A stretch of 64,000 bases of DNA. It comes from Phaeobacter porticola. GTDB lineage: Bacteria > Pseudomonadota > Alphaproteobacteria > Rhodobacterales > Rhodobacteraceae. Below are positions 1-9,466 of the stretch, in pieces. The stretch covers positions 3,534,001 through 3,598,000 of the forward strand of contig NZ_CP016364.1 in assembly GCF_001888185.1 (NCBI RefSeq), read 5' to 3'. The position numbers and the translations under genes are program-made. Positions within the stretch are counted from its first letter, which is position 1, and the number at the start of each line of letters is the position of its first letter. The notes under the pieces were generated by a model, which saw nothing but the letters and a program-made list of their open reading frames with translations, ran no database searches and was not told the origin of the DNA.

Positions 1-21
1 TGTGACCACAGATATAGCACG

Positions 22-1086
22 ATGAACAGCAGCACTGACATTTTGAAGGATATGAACGAACGGTCGCGGGATGTGTTCCGTGCCGTGGTTGAATCATATC
101 TGGAAAACGGCGATCCAGTGGGCAGCCGTACTCTGACGCGTACGCTGAATGAGAAAGTCAGTGCCGCCACAGTGCGGAACGTGATGCAGGATTTGGAGCA
201 TCTGGGATTGCTGAACAGCCCTCATACTAGCGCCGGACGTGTACCAACCCAGGTTGGCTTGCGGATGTTTGTCGATGGTTTGCTGGAAGTTGGCGATCTG
301 AGCAATCAGGACCGTCAGAAGATTGATGAGACCATGGGCGGAAACTCCTCGGGTATGGCGGGTATGCTGGATCGGGTTGGATCGGCGCTATCGGGGGTAA
401 CCCAGGGCGCCTCTCTTGTTTTGACGCCGAAACATGAGGCTGAGATCCGTCATATCGAATTTGTGACCCTTGGCCATGATCGGGCTTTGGTCGTCTTGGT
501 GTTTTCTGATGGTCACGTCGAAAACCGCCTGTTCACACCGCCACCCGGACAAACACCCAGTTCCATGCGAGAGGCGGCGAATTTTCTGAATGCGCTGATC
601 GAGGGTCGGACACTGGGCGATATGCGCGGTGCCATTCAGGACGAGATCGAGGCACGGCAGCAGCAGATTGATGTGTTGGCGCGTGAAATGATTGAAAGCG
701 GGCTTGCCGCTTGGGAGAATGATGACAGCGATTCGGCGCGTCTGATTGTCCGCGGTCGTGCGAATCTTTTGTCTGAATCTGGTCCTGCCGAAGAGCTGGA
801 CCTGATAAAAAACCTGTTTGATGACCTGGAACGTAAGCGGGATATCGAAGAGTTTCTTCAGCTGACCGAAGATGGCGAAGGTGTGCGCATTTTTATTGGT
901 TCGGAGAACAAACTTTTTTCACTTTCGGGTTCCTCTTTGGTGGTGTCTCCCTATATGAACGCGGATCGAAAGATCATAGGCGCGGTGGGTGTGATTGGCC
1001 CGACGCGCCTGAATTACGGCCGGATCGTGCCTATTGTGGACTATACGGCGCAACTGGTTGGAAAGCTGCTTTCCGACCGGAGTTAG
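22..1086 (+). CDS. hrcA: Heat-inducible transcription repressor HrcA
   Basis: HrcA is a cytoplasmic repressor that binds the CIRCE inverted repeat of chaperone operons such as groESL and is kept active by GroEL. The 354-residue length is normal. The N-terminal winged-helix region (about residues 10-80) contains the family string VGSRTLTR and the helix SAATVRNVMQDLE. The C-terminal GAF-like region ends with GVIGPTRLNYGRIVPIVDY, typical of the family. The ATG at 22 is used; an internal ATG begins NERSRD. grpE follows after 9 bases, so the two form an operon. No CIRCE sequence is visible inside this window, so its targets lie elsewhere, probably at groESL. Confidence 0.97.
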   Translation: MNSSTDILKDMNERSRDVFRAVVESYLENGDPVGSRTLTRTLNEKVSAATVRNVMQDLEHLGLLNSPHTSAGRVPTQVGLRMFVDGLLEVGDLSNQDRQKIDETMGGNSSGMAGMLDRVGSALSGVTQGASLVLTPKHEAEIRHIEFVTLGHDRALVVLVFSDGHVENRLFTPPPGQTPSSMREAANFLNALIEGRTLGDMRGAIQDEIEARQQQIDVLAREMIESGLAAWENDDSDSARLIVRGRANLLSESGPAEELDLIKNLFDDLERKRDIEEFLQLTEDGEGVRIFIGSENKLFSLSGSSLVVSPYMNADRKIIGAVGVIGPTRLNYGRIVPIVDYTAQLVGKLLSDRS

Positions 1087-1095
1087 AGGTGAAAC

Positions 1096-1659
1096 ATGGC
1101 AGAGCCCAAGAACGACGATTTTTTGGACGACATCACAGAAGCCGAGGCGGAAGAGCTGTCCACTCAGACCGAAGAATATGATGACGCGGCGCTAGAGCTG
1201 GATAGCCTGCGGGCCGAGCGTGACGAGCTGAAGGACCGCTTTATGCGTGCCTTGGCTGACGCAGAGAATTCGCGCAAACGTGGCGACAAGGCGCGCCGCG
1301 AAGCAGAGCAATACGGCGGGTCCAAACTGGCGCGGGATATGTTGCCTGTTTACGACAACATGAAACGGGCCATTGAGGCGGCGTCTGAGGAGCAGCGCGA
1401 AGTTTCAGCAGCTCTTATCGAGGGGGTGGAACTGACCATGCGGGCTCTACGCGGCGTATTTGAAAAACACGGAATGAAGGTGATCACCCCCGAGGTTGGC
1501 GACCGCTTTGACCCTCAGGTACATGAGGCGATGTTTGAAGCGCCCGTACCGGGCACCAAAGCAGGCGATATTATTCAGGTCTCGGCAGAAGGTTTCATGC
1601 TGCACGACCGTCTGCTGCGCCCGGCGCAGGTTGGGGTGTCTTCGACGCCGGCAAGCTGA
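1096..1659 (+). CDS. grpE: Nucleotide exchange factor GrpE
   Basis: GrpE releases ADP from DnaK and so drives the DnaK-DnaJ folding cycle. The protein has 187 residues: an acidic, helical N-terminus (about 1-60), a long coiled-coil helix containing RFMRALADAENSRKR, and the C-terminal beta domain with the signature HEAMFEAPVPGTKAGDIIQV and then GFMLHDRLLRPAQVGVS. An AGAGGTG Shine-Dalgarno stretch lies just upstream of the ATG. It is the second gene of the hrcA operon and is followed by a hairpin terminator. dnaK and dnaJ lie about 52 kb away in the same window, a separation common in Rhodobacterales. Confidence 0.97.
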   Translation: MAEPKNDDFLDDITEAEAEELSTQTEEYDDAALELDSLRAERDELKDRFMRALADAENSRKRGDKARREAEQYGGSKLARDMLPVYDNMKRAIEAASEEQREVSAALIEGVELTMRALRGVFEKHGMKVITPEVGDRFDPQVHEAMFEAPVPGTKAGDIIQVSAEGFMLHDRLLRPAQVGVSSTPAS

Positions 1660-1728
1660 TCCGCTGCATTTGAAACGGTCCCGTTGGGACCGTGCCTGCG
1701 GTGCAAGTGTTTGTGGAAAGATGACAAG

Positions 1729-1757
1729 GCGGCCCCGCTGAGGGCCGCTTTTCTTTT
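1729..1757 (+). terminator. Rho-independent terminator of hrcA-grpE
   Basis: GCGGCCC (1729-1735) pairs perfectly with GGGCCGC (1742-1748) across a six-base loop and is followed by TTTTCTTTT. It sits 70 bases after grpE and directly before the end of the convergent mutS gene. Confidence 0.85.
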
Positions 1758-1758
1758 G

Positions 1759-4422
1759 TCAGCCGACCGCGCCTTTTAGGCGATAAAGCGCATCCAGCGC
1801 TTCACGTGGCGAAAGGTCATCTGGGTGGATGCTATTCAATAACTCTTCGACCGGAGATGGACCTGACGCTGGTTTGGGCTGTACGGGCGGTGCGGCCGCA
1901 AAAAGAGGTAGATCGTCGATCTGGATCTTATTGCCGCCGCTGCGACTGCTTTCCTCCAGCATATCAAGAACATCGCGCGCGCGCGCAACAACTGATCCGG
2001 GCAGACCAGCCAGCTGTGCCACCTGTACGCCGTAAGAGCGATCTGCCGCACCTTTCTTTACCTCGTGTAGGAATATAACGTCACCTTCCCACTCCTTGAC
2101 TGAGACCGTGGCGTTGTCGACGCCGGTCAGCTTGCCGGCGAGCTGAGTTAATTCATGGTAGTGCGTCGCAAATAGAGCGCGGGATTGGTTGACCTCATGC
2201 AAGTGTTCAAGTGTTGCCCACGCGATGGACAGGCCATCATAGGTGGCAGTGCCACGGCCAATTTCATCCAAGATCACCAACGCCCGGTCATCGGCTTGAT
2301 TCAGGATCGCGGCGGTTTCGACCATTTCCACCATAAATGTGGAGCGTCCGCGGGCAAGATCATCCGAGGCCCCCACGCGGCTGAACAATTGACTGATAAG
2401 ACCGATATGAGCCCGATCTGCGGGCACGTAGCTACCCATTTGCGCCAATAGGGCGATCAAAGCATTCTGGCGTAGGAATGTTGATTTACCGGCCATGTTG
2501 GGACCTGTCAAAAGCCAGATCGCAGCGCCTCTGTCGGCGCTTAACGAACAGTCATTGGCCACAAAACTGCTGCCTCCCTGTTGACGCAGAGCCTGTTCTA
2601 CAACTGGGTGACGCCCACCAGAAATGTCGAATGCACGGGTGTTGTCAATGGTTGGGCGTGTCCAGTTCTCACCCAGTGCCAAATCGGCCAGAGCCGTGAT
2701 AAGATCCAGCTCTGCCAGGCCGCGCGCAGCTGCGCTTAACTCTGCTGCATCTGCCAGAATAGCGTCTGAAAGTCTTGTATAGAGCCGTTTTTCGATCTCC
2801 ATAGCGAGATTACCCGCATTCAGGATGCGGGTTTCGATCTCGCCGAGCTCCACCGTGGTAAAGCGCACCTGATTTGCGGTCGTCTGGCGATGAATATAGC
2901 TCTCTGACAGCGGTGAGGAGAGCATTTTTTCGGCATGGGTTGCTGTGGTTTCGATAAAGTAACCCAAAACATTATTGTGCTTGATCTTCAGTGAGGTGAT
3001 GCCGGTGTGATCTGCATATTTCTTTTGCAGTGTGGCAATCACTGAACGGCCTTCATCGCGCAGGGTACGTGCCTCGTCCAGCTCGCCGTCGTATCTTTCG
3101 GCGATAAAGCCGCCGTCGCGCGCAAGTAGCGGTGGTTCTGCAATCAAAGCGGCGTCCAGCAGGGGCAACAACTCGCCAAAGCCTGTCAGTGACGAGAGCG
3201 CCGTCTTGAGGTGGTCGGGAAGGTTATTCCCCGCACAGAGATCGAAGATCGCCTCTGCCTGGATAAGCGTGTTGCGCACTGCGGCCAGATCTCGTGGGCC
3301 ACCGCGTTCCAGCGCCAGTCGTGACAGCGCACGATCCAGATCAGGCGTTTTACGAAGAGCCGCGCGAAGGGCTTCGGCCAGTTGGGTGTGTTCAACTGCG
3401 AATTCCAGTGCAGCGAGGCGCGCCTGGATAACGTCAAGATTGCGCGAGGGACTGGAGAGGCGTTGCTCCAACAGCCGCCCGCCGGCCGGCGTGACAGTGC
3501 GGTCAACCACGGCGAGCAGCGATCCTGTGCGCGCTCCGGTCAGTGATCTGGTGAGTTCGAGATTTCGGCGAGTGGCGGCATCGATCTGCACCACGCGGTC
3601 TTCGGATTCCTGAACTGGTGACTGCAGCAGCGGCAGCTTGCCCTTTTGTGTGATTTCCAGATAGTCGATCACCGCGCCCATCGCTGAGGTTTCAGCCCGG
3701 CTAAAGGTGCCGTAGGCTTCCAATGTGGAAACCTTGAACAGATCGCAGATGCGTTTTTCCGCCGCGGTGCTGTCAAAACTGGATTTCGCCAAGGGTGTCA
3801 GCGGGATTTGGTGATCATCGGCGACCGGTCGCAGACGTTCCAGGGACGGGCCTTCTGGAACGATCAGTTCGGAAGGGGCTAATCGTGCAAGTTCCGGCGA
3901 TAGGCGTACCTGCGCCACAGGCATCACATGGAATGCCCCGGTCGAGATATCGGCCCATGCCAGCGCCGCCTGATCACGCAGCTCGCAATAGGCGGTGAGA
4001 AAATTGTGACGACGCGCCTCTAGTAGGGAATCCTCGGTTATGGTGCCGGGGGTTACCAGCCGCACCACATCGCGTTTTACAACGGATTTCGAGCCACGTT
4101 TCTTGGCCTCTGCCGGGCTTTCAAGTTGCTCGCCGACCGCGACACGAAACCCTTTGCGGATCAGTGTCAGCAAATACCCCTCGGCGGCATGTACTGGCAC
4201 ACCGCACATGGGGATGTCGGCGTCATTATGTTTGCCGCGTTTGGTGAGCGCAATGTCCAGCGCCTCGGCTGCATTCACAGCATCATCAAAGAACATTTCG
4301 TAGAAATCGCCCATACGATAAAACAAGAGAGCATCCGGGTACTGTGCCTTGATGTCGAGGTATTGAGCCATCATTGGCGTAACTGTGGACAAAGTTCGGC
4401 TCCATAAAATGGGGGATTTCAT
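1759..4422 (-). CDS. mutS: DNA mismatch repair protein MutS
   Basis: MutS recognises mismatches and short loops and, with MutL, starts repair. Residues 35-45 hold the mismatch-binding Phe-X-Glu motif (GDFYEMF). The C-terminal ATPase has Walker A TGPNMAGKST, Walker B VILDEIGRGT and the final helix-turn-helix dimerisation region. The reading frame is open further upstream to 4581, but that extension is basic and unlike MutS. The ATG at 4422 has an AAGG ribosome site nine bases upstream and gives 887 residues, the normal size. It is divergent from maeB across about 114 bases and convergent with grpE. Confidence 0.97.
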   Translation of the reverse strand: MKSPILWSRTLSTVTPMMAQYLDIKAQYPDALLFYRMGDFYEMFFDDAVNAAEALDIALTKRGKHNDADIPMCGVPVHAAEGYLLTLIRKGFRVAVGEQLESPAEAKKRGSKSVVKRDVVRLVTPGTITEDSLLEARRHNFLTAYCELRDQAALAWADISTGAFHVMPVAQVRLSPELARLAPSELIVPEGPSLERLRPVADDHQIPLTPLAKSSFDSTAAEKRICDLFKVSTLEAYGTFSRAETSAMGAVIDYLEITQKGKLPLLQSPVQESEDRVVQIDAATRRNLELTRSLTGARTGSLLAVVDRTVTPAGGRLLEQRLSSPSRNLDVIQARLAALEFAVEHTQLAEALRAALRKTPDLDRALSRLALERGGPRDLAAVRNTLIQAEAIFDLCAGNNLPDHLKTALSSLTGFGELLPLLDAALIAEPPLLARDGGFIAERYDGELDEARTLRDEGRSVIATLQKKYADHTGITSLKIKHNNVLGYFIETTATHAEKMLSSPLSESYIHRQTTANQVRFTTVELGEIETRILNAGNLAMEIEKRLYTRLSDAILADAAELSAAARGLAELDLITALADLALGENWTRPTIDNTRAFDISGGRHPVVEQALRQQGGSSFVANDCSLSADRGAAIWLLTGPNMAGKSTFLRQNALIALLAQMGSYVPADRAHIGLISQLFSRVGASDDLARGRSTFMVEMVETAAILNQADDRALVILDEIGRGTATYDGLSIAWATLEHLHEVNQSRALFATHYHELTQLAGKLTGVDNATVSVKEWEGDVIFLHEVKKGAADRSYGVQVAQLAGLPGSVVARARDVLDMLEESSRSGGNKIQIDDLPLFAAAPPVQPKPASGPSPVEELLNSIHPDDLSPREALDALYRLKGAVG

Positions 4423-4536
4423 TGGCGCGACCTTACAAATCAGGCGACTGCGACGAAAGGTGAAAACGCAACTTCGTTGAGTAGAAGCGCGTGCTGGGCT
4501 ATGACGCTTGGGACAGTGAGAGGACACCCAAAGCCA

Positions 4537-6792
4537 ATGCCCAAAGCGAAGATTACCAACGAAGAGGCGCTTGCCTTTCATCTGGAACCAACTCCCGGCA
4601 AGTGGGAGATCAACGCAACGGTTCCGATGACCACGCAGCGAGATCTGTCGCTGGCCTATTCTCCGGGTGTTGCGGTGCCCTGCGAGGCGATCGCGGCGAA
4701 CCCGGAAACGGCCTATGATTATACCAACAAGGGCAACCTGGTCGCGGTAATTTCCAACGGCACAGCCGTGCTGGGGCTTGGTAACCTTGGGGCACTGGGA
4801 TCTAAACCGGTGATGGAGGGCAAATCCGTTCTGTTCAAACGGTTCGCCGATGTGAATTCGATCGATATCGAGCTGGATACCGAGGATCCGGACAAGTTCA
4901 TTGAAGCTGTGCGGCTGATGGGTCCGACTTTTGGCGGTATCAACCTAGAAGATATCAAGGCGCCTGAGTGTTTCATTATTGAGCAACGTCTCAAGGAGGA
5001 GATGGACATTCCGGTGTTCCATGACGATCAGCACGGCACCGCAGTGATCTGCGCGGCCGGCCTGATCAACGCACTGCATATCTCCGGCAAAAAGATCGAG
5101 GATGTGAAGATTGTCCTCAACGGTGCCGGTGCTGCGGGTATTGCCTGTATCGAATTGCTCAAGGCGATGGGTGCACGTCACGAAAACTGCATCGTCTGTG
5201 ATACCAAAGGTGTGATTTACCAAGGCCGCACCGAAGGCATGAACCAGTGGAAATCGGCCCATGCTATCAAGACTGAACTGCGGACTCTGGAAGAGGCAAT
5301 GCAGGACGCAGATGTGTTCCTTGGCGTATCGGTCAAGGGAGCCGTGACCCAGCAGATGGTCGCTTCGATGGCGGACAATCCGGTGATCTTTGCCATGGCA
5401 AACCCGGATCCGGAGATCACCCCGGAAGAGGCGCATGAGGTGCGCGTGGATGCAATTGTGGCCACTGGTCGGTCCGACTACCCGAACCAGGTCAACAACG
5501 TTCTAGGCTTCCCCTATCTGTTCCGCGGGGCGCTCGACATCCATGCACGTGCGATCAATGATGAGATGAAGATCGCCTGTGCCCACGCGCTGGCCGCATT
5601 GGCGCGCGAGGATGTGCCGGATGAGGTGGCGCTGGCCTATGGGAAATCGCTGTCTTTTGGTCGCGATTACATTATTCCAACCCCATTTGACCCGCGCCTG
5701 ATCCACCGTATCCCGCCAGCGGTTGCCAAGGTGGGGATGGACACTGGTGTTGCACGTCGCCCTATCATCGACATGGATGCCTATGAACTTGGGCTGCGCG
5801 GTCGTATGGACCCGACGCAGTCGATTCTGCGAGGGTTGAACGCCCGTGCCCGCGCAGCGCAGTCACGCATGATCTTTGCCGAAGGAGATGATCCTCGGGT
5901 GTTGCGTGCCGCAGTGATGTATCAGCGATCCGGCTTTGGTAAGGCGCTGGTCGTCGGTCGCCCCGAAGACGTCCGCAGCAAGCTGGAAACAGCTGGTTTG
6001 GGGGATGCTGTGCGTGAGCTGGAGATTATCAACGCGGCCAATACCCAGCATTTTGAGACCTATAAGGACTTCCTTTACGAGCGGCTGAACCGCAAGGGCT
6101 TTGACCGCAAGGATGTCCACCGTCTGGTCGGCCGCGACCGGCATGTGTTTTCGGCCCTGATGCTGGCCCATGGGCATGGCGACGGGTTGGTCACCGGAGC
6201 CACCCGGAAGTCTGCGCATGTTCTTGATCAGATCAACCACGTGTTTGATGCAGACACCACCAATGGATCTGCGGGCGTCACGGCGCTTCTGCACAAGGGG
6301 CGCATTGTGCTGATAGGCGATACGCTGGTGCATGAGTGGCCCGATGAGAATGACCTCGCTAATATCGCCGAACATGCCGCAGGCGTGGCCCGTCATATGG
6401 GGCTGGAGCCTCGGGTTGCTTTTGTCAGCTTTTCGACCTTTGGGTATCCAGTATCTGAGCGCGCAGAAAAGATGCATCTAGCACCTGCAGTGCTGGATCA
6501 GCGTGGTGTCGACTTCGAATACGAAGGCGAAATGACCGTCGATGTGGCGCTGAACGCCAAGGCGCAGGAGGCCTATCCCTTTCAGCGCCTGACCGGTCCG
6601 GCCAATATCCTGATCGTACCCGCGCGCCACTCTGCGTCGATTTCGGTCAAGCTGATGCAGGAAATGGGTGGGGCAACTGTTGTTGGTCCGATCCTGTCAG
6701 GTGTCGATAAGCCGATCCAGATCTGCTCGACCACCTCGACGGCAAATGACGTTCTGAACATGGCGGTTCTGGCTGCCTGCAATATCGGGTGA
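4537..6792 (+). CDS. maeB: NADP-dependent malic enzyme with phosphotransacetylase-like C-terminal domain
   Basis: The enzyme decarboxylates malate to pyruvate, producing NADPH and linking the TCA cycle to gluconeogenesis. Residues about 1-430 are the malic enzyme, with SPGVAVPCEAIA, the metal-site string DDQHGTAVICAAGLINAL and the nucleotide-binding GAGAAGIAC. Residues about 430-751 resemble phosphate acetyl/butyryltransferase (AEGDDPRVLRAA near its start); in this family that domain is thought to be regulatory rather than catalytic. The open frame begins at 4477, but the ATG at 4537 (MPKAKITNEEALAFH) matches family starts and has GAGAGGA 12 bases upstream. The sugar kinase follows after 4 bases. 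Confidence 0.95.
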   Translation: MPKAKITNEEALAFHLEPTPGKWEINATVPMTTQRDLSLAYSPGVAVPCEAIAANPETAYDYTNKGNLVAVISNGTAVLGLGNLGALGSKPVMEGKSVLFKRFADVNSIDIELDTEDPDKFIEAVRLMGPTFGGINLEDIKAPECFIIEQRLKEEMDIPVFHDDQHGTAVICAAGLINALHISGKKIEDVKIVLNGAGAAGIACIELLKAMGARHENCIVCDTKGVIYQGRTEGMNQWKSAHAIKTELRTLEEAMQDADVFLGVSVKGAVTQQMVASMADNPVIFAMANPDPEITPEEAHEVRVDAIVATGRSDYPNQVNNVLGFPYLFRGALDIHARAINDEMKIACAHALAALAREDVPDEVALAYGKSLSFGRDYIIPTPFDPRLIHRIPPAVAKVGMDTGVARRPIIDMDAYELGLRGRMDPTQSILRGLNARARAAQSRMIFAEGDDPRVLRAAVMYQRSGFGKALVVGRPEDVRSKLETAGLGDAVRELEIINAANTQHFETYKDFLYERLNRKGFDRKDVHRLVGRDRHVFSALMLAHGHGDGLVTGATRKSAHVLDQINHVFDADTTNGSAGVTALLHKGRIVLIGDTLVHEWPDENDLANIAEHAAGVARHMGLEPRVAFVSFSTFGYPVSERAEKMHLAPAVLDQRGVDFEYEGEMTVDVALNAKAQEAYPFQRLTGPANILIVPARHSASISVKLMQEMGGATVVGPILSGVDKPIQICSTTSTANDVLNMAVLAACNIG

Positions 6793-6796
6793 TTTC

Positions 6797-7669
6797 ATGG
6801 CGATCTGGAACCTAGGCTCAATCAATGCCGACATGATTTACGCACTGCCCCATATGCCGACTGCGGGGGAAACCCTCGCGGCGACGGGGCTGGAGCAGTA
6901 TCTGGGCGGCAAAGGCGCCAATATGTCGGTCGCGGCTGCGCGTGCTGGCAGCCATGTTTGTCATCTGGGTGCCGTCGGGCCAGAGGGGGCATGGGCCGTT
7001 ACGCGTCTGTTGGAATACGGTGTCGATACGCGTCACATCGCCCAGTTGGACGTGCCGACCGGCCACGCCATCATCGCCGTGGATCCAACTGGCGAGAACC
7101 AGATTATCTTGTTCCCCGGAGCAAATCGGGAGATCAGTGCGGATCAGGTTGGCGCCGCGCTGTCTGCCGCCAGTGCTGGCGATATTCTGGTGATGCAGAA
7201 TGAGACCAACATGCAGGCAGAAGCAGCCCGAGTGGGACGTGACCTGGGATTGAAGGTTGCCTATGTCGCGGCGCCGTTTGATGCTGCGGCGGTTCAGGCG
7301 GTCCTGCCCTACCTCGACTATCTGTTCCTGAATGAGGTTGAGGCCGAACAGTTGCGCGATGCGACAGGCAAAACGCCTGAGGCGCTGGGCGTTGCGGATG
7401 TGATTGTGACGCTGGGCGCCAAGGGCGCGCGCCACTACGACACGACGGCGGGAACCACTCATGACGTTGCGGCGCATTCCGTTGTCCCGGTTGATACCAC
7501 AGGGGCTGGTGATACGTTTACCGGTTATGTGCTGTCAGGTCTGGATCGCGGGCTGCCAATGGCACAGGCGCTGGCGCAAGCCAATCGCGCTGCGGCGTTG
7601 ATGGTTACGCGGAAGGGCACCGCCGATGTGATCCCTGACCTGAAGGAGGTTCAGGACGCAAGTTTTTGA
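6797..7669 (+). CDS. PfkB-family carbohydrate kinase (ribokinase-like)
   Basis: A small-molecule kinase of the ribokinase/PfkB fold, 290 residues. Both family signatures are present: GGKGANMSVAAARAG at 38-52 and DTTGAGDTFTGYVLSG at 233-248, where D239 is the expected catalytic base. The layout is that of ribokinase (rbsK), but no ribose transporter or other sugar gene is adjacent, so the substrate is unknown. It lies 4 bases after maeB and is probably co-transcribed with it, which is an odd pairing. A bidirectional terminator follows. Confidence 0.88.
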   Translation: MAIWNLGSINADMIYALPHMPTAGETLAATGLEQYLGGKGANMSVAAARAGSHVCHLGAVGPEGAWAVTRLLEYGVDTRHIAQLDVPTGHAIIAVDPTGENQIILFPGANREISADQVGAALSAASAGDILVMQNETNMQAEAARVGRDLGLKVAYVAAPFDAAAVQAVLPYLDYLFLNEVEAEQLRDATGKTPEALGVADVIVTLGAKGARHYDTTAGTTHDVAAHSVVPVDTTGAGDTFTGYVLSGLDRGLPMAQALAQANRAAALMVTRKGTADVIPDLKEVQDASF

Positions 7670-7697
7670 TCCTGCCAACAGGGCCTGCATAGGAAAA

Positions 7698-7722
7698 GGC
7701 GCGGTATCATCCGCGCCTTCTT
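7698..7722. terminator. Bidirectional terminator between the sugar kinase and msrA
   Basis: GGCGCGG (7698-7704) and CCGCGCC (7711-7717) pair across a TATCAT loop. The stem has AAAA on its left and TTCTTCATTT on its right, so it can serve the converging genes on both strands. Confidence 0.8.
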
Positions 7723-7747
7723 CATTTCAATCGCCTCTGGTCCGTTG

Positions 7748-8416
7748 TTAATGCCCTTTCGCAAAAGGCGCTGCATCCCCCCAAAGCTGCAACACGCGGG
7801 CGTCACGCCCACAGGCTTTTCGATAGCGCTTATAGGCTTCCGACTGACGTTTGGGGCCAAAACGCGTGAGAACCAGTTTGCGACCCTTATAGTAGTCCTG
7901 ATGGTAGGCTTCGGCAGGGTGGAAGGCTGTCGTTGGTAGAATTGGCGTGACAATAGTCTGACCGAGTGCGGACTGCGCCTCGGCCTTGGCAGTCTGGGCG
8001 GTGGATGTCTGATCTGCGCCGGACACGAAGATTGCTGTCCTGTAGCTGTCGCCGCGATCACAGAACTGGCCACCTGCATCGGTAGGGTCGACCGAGCGCA
8101 GGAACATCGACAACAGCTGCCTGCGTGTGACCTTGGTAGGGTCAAATCGGATCTGGACCGCCTCATAGTGACCGGTGCCACCGGCGGTGACCTGTTTGTA
8201 GGTAGGCGATTTGGTGCTGCCGCCGGTATAGCCGGATACTGCCGAGAGCACGCCAGGGACGCTTTCGAAATCACTCTCAACACACCAGAAACAGCCGCCG
8301 GCGACGGTCAGAGTTTCAACACTCTGGGCATGGGCCTGATGTCCTTTCAGCGCCACGGCCAGCAGCATGAACAGGATCAGGACAATTGGTCTTGCTGTGT
8401 TTGTCGAACGCATCAT
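7748..8416 (-). CDS. msrA: Secreted peptide-methionine (S)-S-oxide reductase MsrA
   Basis: MsrA reduces the S form of methionine sulfoxide and repairs oxidised proteins. The catalytic motif GGCFWC is intact, followed by the family blocks VSGYTGG, HYEAVQI and FHPAEAYHQDYY. Unlike cytosolic MsrA it carries a signal peptide: a hydrophobic stretch around PIVLILFMLLAVAL ends in a probable AHA/Q cleavage site, so it should act in the periplasm. The frame opens at a GTG (8467), but the double ATG around 8413-8416 begins a normal signal peptide. It is monocistronic and divergent from the aminotransferase. Confidence 0.92.
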   Translation of the reverse strand: MMRSTNTARPIVLILFMLLAVALKGHQAHAQSVETLTVAGGCFWCVESDFESVPGVLSAVSGYTGGSTKSPTYKQVTAGGTGHYEAVQIRFDPTKVTRRQLLSMFLRSVDPTDAGGQFCDRGDSYRTAIFVSGADQTSTAQTAKAEAQSALGQTIVTPILPTTAFHPAEAYHQDYYKGRKLVLTRFGPKRQSEAYKRYRKACGRDARVLQLWGDAAPFAKGH

Positions 8417-8557
8417 CGCCTCCATCGTTGCGCTACATTGGCCCGTGGGTTGTTCAGGCTCAATCACATGACATGGTTTGTCACGGCTTGGTGACGGGAA
8501 GTTACCGCTTGGAAATAGGATCCAATCCTTCTAGCGTGCGCCTCGCAGGAGGAGCAG

Positions 8558-9466
8558 ATGACCGAAAAAATGAGCACGCATCAAGCGCAGGAAGATCAAC
8601 GTAACGAAGAGATCCTGATCTATCTGAATGGTGAGATTGTTCCCAAAGCCGAGGCCAAGGTCAGCGTCTATGACAGTGGTTTCATGCTGGGGGACGGTGT
8701 CTGGGAGGGGCTGCGGCTGTACAACGGGACCTGGGCGTTTATTGATGAACATCTCGACCGCCTGTTTGGGGCTGCGAAGACTATCGATCTGGACATCGGG
8801 ATGGACCGGAATCAGGTCAAACAAGCTGTTTTAGACACACAAAACGCCAATGACATGACCAGCGATGCCCATGCGCGCCTGATGGTAACACGGGGGGTGA
8901 AGTCCCGCCCGTTCCAGCATCCAGCGCTGTCGCAGCAGGGACCAACTTTCACCATTATCATGGAGCATTCGCGCCCGAACCTGCCACGCCCGATCCGGCT
9001 GGCGACAGTGCCACATCTGCGCGGGCTGCCGATGACACAGGATCCGAAGCTGAATTCGCATTCCAAGCTGAACTGCATTCTGGCCTGTATCGCGGCAGAG
9101 AAAGCGGGCGCTGATGAGGGGCTGATGCTCGACGTGAATGGGTTCGTGAATACGACCAATGCCTGCAATTTTTTCATCGTGCGCAAGGGGGCGGTTTGGA
9201 CCTCGACCGGCGACTATTGTATGAACGGGATCACCCGGCAGAAGGTCATCGACCTATGCCGTGCCAATGACATTCCGGTGTTTGAGCGCAACTACTCCCT
9301 GGTGGATACCTACGGCGCTGATGAGGCGTTTCTGACCGGCACCTTTGGGGCACAGACACCGGTGGGTGACATTGACGGACGGCAGATTGGCGACGGCGAG
9401 ATGGGGCCGGTGACCAAGCGTCTGCGCGCGCTGTACAAGGATCTGATCGCGCAGGAGTGTGCCTGA
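8558..9466 (+). CDS. Class IV (fold type IV) PLP aminotransferase-like protein with an altered PLP site
   Basis: A member of the family that includes branched-chain and D-amino-acid aminotransferases and aminodeoxychorismate lyase, 302 residues. The expected PLP lysine is K170 in LNSHSK. In most members the cofactor nitrogen is held by a glutamate in a G-x-V-x-E-G stretch before N-x-F. Here the stretch reads GFVNTTNACNFF, with T199 in place of the glutamate and T200 in place of the glycine. A strong AGGAGGAG ribosome site precedes the ATG. The next gene starts inside its stop codon (TGATG), so the two are translationally coupled. The substrate cannot be deduced. Confidence 0.85.
   Translation: MTEKMSTHQAQEDQRNEEILIYLNGEIVPKAEAKVSVYDSGFMLGDGVWEGLRLYNGTWAFIDEHLDRLFGAAKTIDLDIGMDRNQVKQAVLDTQNANDMTSDAHARLMVTRGVKSRPFQHPALSQQGPTFTIIMEHSRPNLPRPIRLATVPHLRGLPMTQDPKLNSHSKLNCILACIAAEKAGADEGLMLDVNGFVNTTNACNFFIVRKGAVWTSTGDYCMNGITRQKVIDLCRANDIPVFERNYSLVDTYGADEAFLTGTFGAQTPVGDIDGRQIGDGEMGPVTKRLRALYKDLIAQECA

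Noticed and set aside
4423-4581. Longer MutS start at 4581 (53 extra residues)
   Set aside because: The extension is basic and Cys-rich with no similarity to MutS; the ATG at 4422 has a proper ribosome site and gives the usual length.
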